From Sepiola atlantica (taxonomy: Eukaryota; Mollusca; Cephalopoda; Sepiida; Sepiolidae), in assembly GCA_963556195.1 (NCBI GenBank), contig OY744553.1, forward strand, positions 6,927,104-6,991,103: a DNA stretch of 64,000 nt. The letters run 5' to 3'. The notes below the pieces were generated by a model, which was not told the origin of the DNA, did no database searches, and saw only the letters and a program-made list of their open reading frames with translations. Both the position numbers and the translations under genes were made by a program. The first letter of the stretch is position 1. The number at the start of each line of letters is the position of its first letter. This document shows positions 39,440-50,300 of this stretch, piece by piece.

Positions 39440-40300
39440 TGAAAAGCCTAGACATGACCTTGTCAGCCTACGGCATGGAGACCAAAGTGACAAACACCAT
39501 CACTGGCATCAGCAAGAACATAAAGGTCAGAGGTGAGAAGCTGGAAGCCGACAACAGGTTCAAGTACCTTGGGACGATTGTGACAGATGATGGATTCAAG
39601 CCTGAAGTCATTGCAAGAATTGTGCAGACATCAGAGAAACTGGCCAAACGCAGGCCTATATGGAATTGCAGAAATATAACAGTCAGTTCAAAAACCAGAC
39701 TGATGCTGCTCCCTGACCATCTCCATATTTCTGTACGTGTGGGAGTCACAGACCCTAACTGCGGATCTGGAGAGAAGAATACAGGACACAGAGATGAGAT
39801 GCTTCCGAAAGATCTTTAACATCTCATACAGGGTCCACATTTGGATGAGGAAGTGAAGAACAGACTCGTACAAGCAGTCGGGCCATATGAAGATCTACTG
39901 ACCACTGTTAAAAGGAAGAAAATGAAGTGGTACGGCCATGTCACTCATTCATAAGGTCTTGCAAAGAAAATCCTGCAAGGACCGGTACAGGAAGAAAGAA
40001 GGAAGGACAGACAAAGAAAGCGACGGGAGTACAACATCCGAGAGTGAACAGGGCTTCTGCCTTGTAGCACGCTCAGGAAGGCAGAAGATCGGTAGTGTTG
40101 GAGAAAGCTGGTTGCCAGGTCATCTTTGGCGCCTCAACGGTCATCCAGACCACAGGACAGATGAGATGAGAGAGAAACACAAATACGTTCATTCGGTCCA
40201 TTGTTCTTTCTGCTTCTCGTAAAGTCGGTTCTCTCTATCGATCCAAACACTTTCTCACACCTAAGGCTATTCTATATCTTTGGCGCCCCAACGGTCATCC
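39440..40300 (+). mobile_element. RTE/L1-like LINE C-terminal region, frameshifted
   Basis: Encodes IKVRGEKLEADNRFKYLGTI, PIWNCRNITVSSKTRLML, then in other frames VGPYEDLLTTVKRKKMKWYG, REYNIREWTG and WRKLVARSS. This is the typical order of the C-terminal domain of these elements. The 3' portion (ctttggcgc, cacggtcatccagacca) is present twice and leads into a (gat)n tail at 40313-40382. Confidence 0.75.
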
Positions 40301-40309
40301 AGACCATGG

Positions 40310-40313
40310 GATA

Positions 40314-40347
<34 letters not shown>

Positions 40348-40382
40348 GTGGTGATGATGATGATGATGATGATGATGATGAC
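40310..40382. repeat. (GAT)n microsatellite
   Basis: About 24 trinucleotide units; likely the expanded tail of the preceding LINE. Confidence 0.9.
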
Positions 40383-40388
40383 TCCAAA

Positions 40389-41165
40389 CACTTTCTCACA
40401 CCTGAGGTTAATTTCTATCTCTATAAATCTACTATCAGACCATGTATTGAGTACTGTTGTCATATTTGGGCTGATGAATCTCTGTCCCATTTGAGGGTTC
40501 TTGATAAGGTGCAGAAACACATCTGTAATTTGATTGCTCAACCCTTTCTTCTTCTCTACACCTTCTCTCTCACAAAACGTAATATTGTTAGTCTCAGTCT
40601 TTTCTATAAATACTATTATGATGGCATGTGTTCTTCAGAATTATGTGATTTATTCCCTGCTTCCTTTGTTCCAGCTCGTTTGACTTGTTGGTCTAGTGGT
40701 CTCCATCAATTCGCTGTTTTGATACCTCATTGTAATTGTTACACCGGACGTTCTAACAGAAGAGAAACTATAAATAGTGCGAGTAGACAATCACCAGAGA
40801 GAAAAAGGACAGTATTGTAACTGTCTAGCCGAGTGTCAGTCAGTTTCCTTACCTTTGTACCTTTTATGTTAATACACTTGTTATCTTAACCCAACCTCAA
40901 CTTGACTTCTTCTTTTTACTATTGGACTACTTCACAACAGTAATATAGCTTCCTATTCCAGTAGCTTCTTTCCAAGAACCACAGGCTTGTGGAACTCTCT
41001 TCCTGCTGACTGTTTTCCTCCTACCTATAGCCTTGGTCTTTTCAAGACTAAGGCCAATAGGCATCTCCTGTCTTTGCGATAATCATATTTCGTTCTTGTT
41101 AGCTCCTTACATCAAGTGGCTTTATGCCTTGTCTGGAGCGATTTCCATAAAAAAAATTTTTTTTT
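40389..41165 (+). mobile_element. LINE family L-B copy, interrupted by a solo LTR
   Basis: Encodes PCIEYCCHIWADESLSHLRV, LDKVQKHICNLI, SLFYKYYYDGMCSSELCDLF and, after the LTR, LWNSLPADCFPPTYSLGLF. It is homologous to 12323-12830 and ends in ttccataaaaaaaat. Confidence 0.8.
40737..40939 (+). mobile_element. Solo LTR with 5-bp target duplication
   Basis: Starts tgttacaccgg, ends ttcacaaca (TG...CA), flanked by gtaat at 40732-40736 and 40940-40944. It contains ctataaata (possible TATA box). The homologous LINE at 12590-12620 shows the uninterrupted target (cattgtaatacagcttcc). No internal retroviral-like region remains, so it is a recombination product of an LTR retrotransposon, probably Ty3-like. 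Confidence 0.88.
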
Positions 41166-41174
41166 TTTAATTAC

Positions 41175-41940
41175 CATTTAAGAATGACACCGGCCAAAGA
41201 AGATTAGAATTTCAGAGGGATCATATTATAGGTTAATCTGAAAGTTGACTTAAATAGCGTCAAATCACTGCAAACCTCGGGATTCCACTTTCCACTGTTA
41301 ACCATCAGTGAGGAAAAATAAGCAATATTATTATGCCTAGGTCTATATGGGTCCTCTGACAGCAGTTTTCATTATGAATGACTAGCAGGGTGACCCTACG
41401 TTTCCCGGGATTGAATAAAGATTACTACGATGTACTTTTCCACTCTGCCCATAAAACCATATGACTTTCTTTGTTTTTACTGCCCCCCCCCCCCTTCCTC
41501 CCATTTTGTCCCCCTAATATAGTCGGAAGAAAATGAAATGTTGAAAAACTCTCTGAATGTGTCGTATACATATGGTGTAAATTTCATTAAAATCGGATAT
41601 ACGTATTTGAAGTTTGGAGGGGGTTCTGTCCCCATGGGTCACTTAGAGGTGAAGGCATGTGGATATCCAGCACAGAGGGTAACGTAGAGATTCAGGACCA
41701 CTTCCATTGTCTTCCCCCGGAGAATTTTATACATATGATATAAATTTCATCAAAGTAGGATATATTTGAAGTTTTTAGGAGTGTTATAGCCCTCTTAGGT
41801 GTGTGTGCACTTCGAGATTTGGGAACACTTCCATTGTCTTCCTTGGTAAATTTTACATAGGAATACACTTTTAGATTTTATGCAACTTTAACCTTTCTTT
41901 CTATAGGGAATACACACATCACACAGACATTGAGTTATAT
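41175..41940. repeat. Dispersed repeat, no gene
   Basis: From 41383 (actagcagggtgaccctacg) it resembles the repeat at 8500. Two related blocks, catatggtgtaaatttcatt and catatgatataaatttcatc, occur at 41568 and 41734. Confidence 0.5.
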
Positions 41941-42224
41941 ATATATTTATATAAGTAATATTTTTTGTTTTTACTAGCGATAATAACAGCGTGGATTTTT
42001 TCCACTTCCTAAGCGGTAAAGAGTCAAGCAGAAGATTGCATTAAGTCGACCTTAACAGGACATATTTTTTATTATTTATATATACAAACACTGAAATCAT
42101 GGGTTCGATCCTTGTCTAAGTTAGCCATGCTGATGATGGCTGATAGCCAGAAACATGTATCCAGGGATTACTTTATGTATGTAAATTTTTTTTAAAAGAT
42201 TGTCTGCTATAATTTGAGAACTAC

Positions 42225-42667
42225 ATTAGTACAGTTATATATAGCCACACTGATGTGTGAGGGGCAGTACAGTTATATATATATATATATATAGCCACTT
42301 TGATGTGTTGAGGGCCAGTACAGTTATATATATATATATATAGCCACTTTGATGTGTGAGGGGCAGTACAGTTATATATATATATATATATATATAGCCA
42401 CTTTGATGTGTGAGGGCCAGTACAGTTATATATATATATATATAGCCACTTTGATGTGTGAGGGGCAGTACAGTTATATATATATATAGCCACTTTGATG
42501 TGTGAGGGGCAGTACAGTTATATATATATATATAGCCACTTTGATGTGTGAGGGCCAGTACAGTTATATATATATATATATATATATATATAGCCACTTT
42601 GATGTGTGGGGGGCAGTACAGTTATATATATATATATAGCCACTTTGATGTGTGAGGGGCAGTACAG

Positions 42668-42699
<32 letters not shown>

Positions 42700-42905
42700 C
42701 CACTTTGATGTGTGGGGGGCAGTACAGTTATATATATATATATATATAGCCACTTTGATGTGCGAGGGGCAGTACAGTTATATATATATATATATAGCCA
42801 CTTTGATGTGTGAGGGGCAGTACAGTTATATATATATATATATATATAGCCACACTAATATGTGAGGGGAAGTACAGTTTTATAGATAGCCACACTGATG
42901 TGTGT
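42225..42905. repeat. Compound minisatellite: ~30-bp block plus variable (TA)n
   Basis: About 14 units of gccactttgatgtgtgaggg and gcagtacagt, each followed by a (TA)n run of roughly 5 to 15 units, so unit lengths vary while the block stays almost constant. Minus-strand frames reading NCTAPHTSKWLYIYI are repeat translations. Confidence 0.95.
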
Positions 42906-42909
42906 TAGT

Positions 42910-43295
42910 AAACATGAAACATATGTGTGTGGATAACAAATATTTATTTATAAAAATAATTATATGAGGGTGTGTAAATGCAGTGCTAATGATTTCACTA
43001 TAAACTTGAAAATTGTGACGATTGTCAGCGCAGTAAGAAATCAGGACACAAACGCGACCGAGTGGATAAGTCTATTGATAGTTCGTAATATTTGTGACGC
43101 GAATCTGTAAATAAAACCCGGATTAAATTAAAGAAAGGCCATTTGGCAGCGGCGACAGCTGTTCTCGGGGTTGTTGACAATAACATTTGTGCATTGGCTC
43201 GAGAATAAGTCAACAACAAAAAAAAAAAGAAAAAAGTCTGATATTAGCATTAGTTGGTCATGTTACTTTTTGTTTTATTTTTTTATTTATTTTTT
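42910..43295. other. Stretch without recognised gene; possible LTR-element fragment
   Basis: Around 43080-43160, taaataaaacccgg ... atttggcagcggcgacag resembles an LTR 3' end followed by a primer-binding region, but no second LTR or gag frame was seen. Confidence 0.2.
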
Positions 43296-43297
43296 TT

Positions 43298-44092
43298 TAA
43301 CTTCAGCTCACCCCAGACAAGGGGTCACGTTGCCACTGAGGCGTAAGAGGCTACTGTGAATTAGGGGCCAGAAATTAAAGAAGGTCATCCTAAGAAGTGA
43401 GTTGTGCGGCGAGATGTTTATTTACATTACATTTACATTTATACATGTCGGTACAGTCAGGGAAACAGGGAGCAGGGAGGGAGCTCCAAAGGCTGGCAGT
43501 TTGAGGAAAGAAGCTATTAGAGTAGAAAGCTCTCCAGCATCTCGGGACCTCCACAGTGAATGGATGGGATTTAACTGATTGTTGAGTTAGTCGGGTGTAT
43601 TTTCGTTGAGGGGGGACCAGCGCAGCAAGTTCATCGGAGCACATGCCATTGAAGTACTTGTAAAACAAACACAAGGATGCAACATTGCAGCGATTGGACA
43701 GGAGCTGGAGCTTGGTGGATAGTGAGGGACCTATTAGATTAGCAACTCTTTTTTCGACCTTGTCTGAGAAGGGGGAGATTAGTGGATGGTGCACCAACCC
43801 AGATGCGACAACTATACTCTATGCATGGGCGGATGGTGGCTTTGTAGAGATATAGGATAATGTCAGGTGTGAGAAGTTTTCTAGCCCGGTAAAGGGAGCC
43901 CACTTTCTTTGCAGCAGCCTTGGCAATGTCTTCTATGTATTTGTTCCAACTCATGTCACGCGTTAATGTTAGGCCAAGGAGTTTAAACGTTGGATTCTCG
44001 GGTAGGGTGTTATTTGCCATGGTAATCGGTGATCGAAGAGGTTTCTTATAGTTGTTAAAGGAAAGGCGCCGAAAATGGAGCGTGATTGAGGA
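43298..44092 (-). mobile_element. LINE family L-A, longest copy in the window
   Basis: The minus strand covers TMANNTLPENPTFKLLGLTL, SWNKYIEDIAKAAAKKVGSL, ATIRPCIEYSCRIWVGAPST, then after one frameshift RVANLIGPSLSTKLQLLSN, KYFNGMCSDELAALVPPQR and SSLPAPCFPD, plus the 3' UTR (cagacaaggggtcacgttgc on plus). Still 5'-truncated. Confidence 0.85.
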
Positions 44093-44354
44093 AAAAAATC
44101 TAAGATGACATTTCAAGTAATTCAGTAAGGTCCAATCTGTTTGTAAATTTATATATAAAGTCAATGTTTGTTTGTTTGTTTGTTTGTTATAGAAATAAAA
44201 GTTGGTACTCTAATAGAGAACGCACCGCGTTTCCGTGACTCCGCGTTGTCAACGTTCGGGCGGTTTCGGAAGCGGCCGAGAGTTGACGAAACTATTGACC
44301 AATCAGGTTGCAGCAGGCAGATGATAACTTTTGGAAGAAATTAATTTCTACTAT

Positions 44355-47300
44355 CTTCAGTGCGTTAAAAAGAAATTAATTTCTAAGATCTGTGTCAGCG
44401 CGTTAAAAAAAAATTTATTTCTACGATTTGTGTCAGCGCGTTAAAAAAAAATTAATTTCTACGATCTGTGTCAGCGTGTTAAAAAAAAATTAATTTCTAC
44501 GATCTGTGTCAGCGCGTTAAAAAAAAATTAATTTCTAAGATCTGTGTCAGCGCGTTAAAAAAAAATTAATTTCTACGATTTGTGTCAGCGCGTTAAAAAA
44601 AAATTAATTTCTACGATCTGTGTCAGCGCGTTAAAAAAAAATTAATTTCTACGATCTGTGTCAGCGCGTTAAAAAAAAATTAATTTCTACGATCTGTGTC
44701 AGCGCGTTAAAAAAAAATTAATTTCTAAGATCTGTGTCAGCGCGTTAAAAAAAAATTAATTTCTAAGATCTGTGTCAGCGCGTTAAAAAAAAATTAATTT
44801 CTACGATTTGTGTCAGCGCATTAAAAAAAAATTAATTTCTACGATTTGTGTCAGTGCGTTAAAAAAAAATTAATTTCTACGATCTGTGTCAGCGCGTTAA
44901 AAAAAAATTAATTTCTACGATCTGTGTCAGTGCGTTAAAAAAAAATTAATTTCTACGATCTGTGTCAGCGCGTTAAAAAAAAATTAATTTCTACGATTTG
45001 TGTCAGTGCGTTAAAAAAAAATTAATTTCTAAGATCTGTGTCAGCGCGTTAAAAAAAAATTAATTTCTACGATTTGTGTCAGCGCGTTAAAAAAAAATTA
45101 ATTTCTACGATCTGTGTCAGCGCGTTAAAAAAAAATTAATTTCTACGATCTGTGTCAGCGCGTTAAAAAAAAATTAATTTCTACGATCTGTGTCAGCGCG
45201 TTAAAAAAAAATTAATTTCTAAGATCTGTGTCAGCGCGTTAAAAAAAAATTAATTTCTAAGATCTGTGTCAGCGCGTTAAAAAAAAATTAATTTCTACGA
45301 TTTGTGTCAGCGCATTAAAAAAAAATTAATTTCTACGATTTGTGTCAGTGCGTTAAAAAAAAATTAATTTCTACGATCTGTGTCAGCGCGTTAAAAAAAA
45401 ATTAATTTCTACGATCTGTGTCAGTGCGTTAAAAAAAAATTAATTTCTACGATCTGTGTCAGCGCGTTAAAAAAAAATTAATTTCTACGATCTGTGTCAG
45501 CGCGTTAAAAAAAAATTAATTTCTACGATTTGTGTCAGCGTGTTAAAAAAAAATTAATTTCTACGATCTGTGTCAGCGCGTTAAAAAAAAATTAATTTCT
45601 ACGATCTGTGTCAGCGCGTTAAAAAAAAATTTATTTCTACGATCTGTGTCAGCGCGTTAAAAAAAAATTTATTTCTAAGATCTGTGTCAGCGCGTTAAAA
45701 AAAAATTAATTTCTAAGATCTGTGTCAGCGCGTTAAAAAAAAATTAATTTCTAAGATCTGTGTCAGCGCGTTAAAAAAAAATTAATTTCTACGATCTGTG
45801 TCAGCGCGTTAAAAAAAAATTAATTTCTACGATCTGTGTCAGCGCGTTAAAAAAAAATTAATTTCTAAGATCTGTGTCAGCGCGTTAAAAAAAAATTAAT
45901 TTCTAAGATCTGTGTCAGCGCGTTAAAAAAAAATTAATTTCTACGATCTGTGTCAGCGCGTTAAAAAAAAATTAATTTCTACGATCTGTGTCAGCGCGTT
46001 AAAAAAAAATTAATTTCTACGATCTGTGTCAGCGCGTTAAAAAAAAATTAATTTCTACGATCTGTGTCAGCGCGTTAAAAAAAAATTAATTTCTAAGATC
46101 TGTGTCAGCGCGTTAAAAAAAAATTAATTTCTACGATTTGTGTCAGCGCGTTAAAAAAAAATTAATTTCTACGATCTGTGTCAGCGCGTTAAAAAAAAAT
46201 TAATTTCTACGATCTGTGTCAGCGCGTTAAAAAAAAATTAATTTCTACGATCTGTGTCAGCGCGTTAAAAAAAAATTAATTTCTACGATTTGTGTCAGCG
46301 CGTTAAAAAAAAATTAATTTCTACGATCTGTGTCAGCGCGTTAAAAAAAAATTAATTTCTACGATCTGTGTCAGCGCGTTAAAAAAAAATTAATTTCTAC
46401 GATCTGTGTCAGCGCGTTAAAAAAAAATTAATTTCTACGATCTGTGTCAGCGCGTTAAAAAAAAATTTATTTCTACGATCTGTGTCAGCGCGTTAAAAAA
46501 AAATTTATTTCTAAGATCTGTGTCAGCGCGTTAAAAAAAAATTAATTTCTACGATCTGTGTCAGCGCGTTAAAAAAAAATTTATTTCTACGATCTGTGTC
46601 AGCGCGTTAAAAAAAAATTAATTTCTACGATTTGTGTCAGCGCGTTAAAAAAAAATTAATTTCTACGATTTGTGTCAGCGCGTTAAAAAAAAATTAATTT
46701 CTAAGATCTGTGTCAGCGCGTTAAAAAAAAATTAATTTCTACGATTTGTGTCAGCGCGTTAAAAAAAAATTAATTTCTACGATTTGTGTCAGCGCGTTAA
46801 AAAAAAATTAATTTCTAAGATCTGTGTCAGCGCGTTAAAAAAAAATTAATTTCTACGATTTGTGTCAGCGCGTTAAAAAAAAATTAATTTCTACGATCTG
46901 TGTCAGCGCGTTAAAAAAAAATTAATTTCTACGATCTGTGTCAGCGCGTTAAAAAAAAATTAATTTCTACGATCTGTGTCAGCGCGTTAAAAAAAAATTA
47001 ATTTCTACGATCTGTGTCAGCGCGTTAAAAAAAAATTTATTTCTACGATCTGTGTCAGCGCGTTAAAAAAAAATTTATTTCTAAGATCTGTGTCAGCGCG
47101 TTAAAAAAAAATTAATTTCTACGATCTGTGTCAGCGCGTTAAAAAAAATTTTATTTCTACGATCTGTGTCAGCGCGTTAAAAAAAAATTTATTTCTAAGA
47201 TCTGTGTCAGCGCGTTAAAAAAAAATTTATTTCTAAGATCTGTGTCAGCGCGTTAAAAAAAAATTCATTTCTACGATCTGTGTCAGCGCGTTAAAAAAAA

Positions 47301-50300
47301 ATTAATTTCTACGATCTGTGTCAGCGCGTTAAAAAAAAATTTATTTCTAAGATCTGTGTCAGCGCGTTAAAAAAAAATTAATTTCTACGATCTGTGTCAG
47401 CGCGTTAAAAAAAAATTAATTTCTACGATCTGTGTCAGCGCGTTAAAAAAAAATTTATTTCTAAGATCTGTGTCAGCGCGTTAAAAAAAAATTAATTTCT
47501 ACGATCTGTGTCAGCGCGTTAAAAAAAAATTAATTTCTACGATCTGTGTCAGCGCGTTAAAAAAAAATTAATTTCTACGATCTGTGTCAGCGCGTTAAAA
47601 AAAAATTTATTTCTAAGATCTGTGTCAGCGCGTTAAAAAAAAATTAATTTCTACGATCTGTGTCAGCGCGTTAAAAAAAAATTAATTTCTACGATCTTTG
47701 TCAGCGCGTTAAAAAAAAATTTATTTCTAAGATCTGTGTCAGCGCGTTAAAAAAAAATTAATTTCTACGATCTGTGTCAGCGCGTTAAAAAAAAATTAAT
47801 TTCTACGATCTGTGTCAGCGCGTTAAAAAAAAATTAATTTCTACGATCTGTGTCAGCGCGTTAAAAAAAAATTAATTTCTACGATCTGTGTCAGCGCGTT
47901 AAAAAAAAATTTATTTCTAAGATCTGTGTCAGCGCGTTAAAAAAAAATTTATTTCTACGATCTGTGTCAGCGCGTTAAAAAAAAATTAATTTCTACGATC
48001 TGTGTCAGCGCGTTAAAAAAAAATTAATTTCTACGATCTGTGTCAGCGCGTTAAAAAAAAATTAATTTCTACGATCTGTGTCAGCGCGTTAAAAAAAAAT
48101 TAATTTCTACGATCTGTGTCAGCGCGTTAAAAAAAAATTAATTTCTACGATCTGTGTCAGCGCGTTAAAAAAAAATTAATTTCTACGATCTGTGTCAGCG
48201 CGTTAAAAAAAAATTTATTTCTAAGATCTGTGTCAGCGCGTTAAAAAAAAATTAATTTCTAAGATCTGTGTCAGCGCGTTAAAAAAAAATTAATTTCTAC
48301 GATCTGTGTCAGCGCGTTAAAAAAAAATTAATTTCTACGATCTGTGTCAGCGCGTTAAAAAAAAATTAATTTCTACGATCTGTGTCAGCGCGTTAAAAAA
48401 AAATTTATTTCTAAGATCTGTGTCAGCGCGTTAAAAAAAAATTAATTTCTAAGATCTGTGTCAGCGCGTTAAAAAAAAATTAATTTCTACGATCTGTGTC
48501 AGCGCGTTAAAAAAAAATTAATTTCTACGATCTGTGTCAGCGCGTTAAAAAAAAATTAATTTCTACGATCTGTGTCAGTGCGTTAAAAAAAAATTAATTT
48601 CTAAGATCTGTGTCAGCGCGTTAAAAAAAAATTTATTTCTAAGATCTGTGTCAGCGCGTTAAAAAAAAATTAATTTCTAAGATCTGTGTCAGCGCGTTAA
48701 AAAAAAATTAATTTCTACGATCTGTGTCAGCGCGTTAAAAAAAAATTAATTTCTACGATCTGTGTCAGCGCGTTAAAAAAAAATTAATTTCTAAGATCTG
48801 TGTCAGCGCGTTAAAAAAAAATTAATTTCTACGATCTGTGTCAGCGCGTTAAAAAAAAATTAATTTCTACGATCTGTGTCAGCGCGTTAAAAAAAAATTA
48901 ATTTCTACGATCTGTGTCAGTGCGTTAAAAAAAAATTAATTTCTAAGATCTGTGTCAGCGCGTTAAAAAAAAATTTATTTCTAAGATCTGTGTCAGCGCG
49001 TTAAAAAAAAATTAATTTCTACGATCTGTGTCAGCGCGTTAAAAAAAAATTAATTTCTACGATCTGTGTCAGCGCGTTAAAAAAAAATTAATTTCTACGA
49101 TCTGTGTCAGTGCGTTAAAAAAAAATTAATTTCTAAGATCTGTGTCAGCGCGTTAAAAAAAAATTAATTTCTAAGATCTGTGTCAGCGCGTTAAAAAAAA
49201 ATTAATTTCTAAGATCTGTGTCAGCGCGTTAAAAAAAAATTAATTTCTACGATCTGTGTCAGCGCGTTAAAAAAAAATTAATTTCTACGATCTGTGTCAG
49301 CGCGTTAAAAAAAAATTAATTTCTACGATCTGTGTCAGCGCGTTAAAAAAAAATTAATTTCTACGATCTGTGTCAGTGCGTTAAAAAAAAATTAATTTCT
49401 AAGATCTGTGTCAGCGCGTTAAAAAAAAATTTATTTCTAAGATCTGTGTCAGCGCGTTAAAAAAAAATTAATTTCTACGATCTGTGTCAGCGCGTTAAAA
49501 AAAAATTAATTTCTACGATCTGTGTCAGCGCGTTAAAAAAAAATTAATTTCTACGATCTGTGTCAGTGCGTTAAAAAAAAATTAATTTCTAAGATCTGTG
49601 TCAGCGCGTTAAAAAAAAATTTATTTCTACGATCTGTGTCAGCGCGTTAAAAAAAAATTAATTTCTACGATCTGTGTCAGCGCGTTAAAAAAAAATTAAT
49701 TTCTACGATCTGTGTCAGCGCGTTAAAAAAAAATTAATTTCTACGATCTGTGTCAGCGCGTTAAAAAAAAATTAATTTCTACGATCTGTGTCAGCGCGTT
49801 AAAAAAAAATTAATTTCTACGATCTGTGTCAGCGCGTTAAAAAAAAATTAATTTCTACGATCTGTGTCAGCGCGTTAAAAAAAAATTAATTTCTACGATC
49901 TGTGTCAGCGCGTTAAAAAAAAATTAATTTCTAAGATCTGTGTCAGCGCGTTAAAAAAAAATTAATTTCTACGATCTGTGTCAGCGCGTTAAAAAAAAAT
50001 TAATTTCTACGATCTGTGTCAGCGCGTTAAAAAAAAATTAATTTCTACGATCTGTGTCAGCGCGTTAAAAAAAAATTAATTTCTACGATCTGTGTCAGCG
50101 CGTTAAAAAAAAATTTATTTCTACGATCTGTGTCAGCGCGTTAAAAAAAAATTAATTTCTAAGATCTGTGTCAGCGCGTTAAAAAAAAATTAATTTCTAC
50201 GATCTGTGTCAGCGCGTTAAAAAAAAATTAATTTCTACGATCTGTGTCAGCGCGTTAAAAAAAAATTAATTTCTACGATCTGTGTCAGTGCGTTAAAAAA

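Noticed and set aside
42130..42160. Hammerhead ribozyme (CTGATGA, 5-bp stem II, GAAAC)
   Set aside because: Core and stem II look right, but flanking bases cannot form stem I next to an acceptable cleavage triplet. Kept only as a decayed relative.
43080..43160. LTR plus primer-binding site
   Set aside because: Suggestive words only; no terminal TG/CA pair, target duplication or second LTR found.
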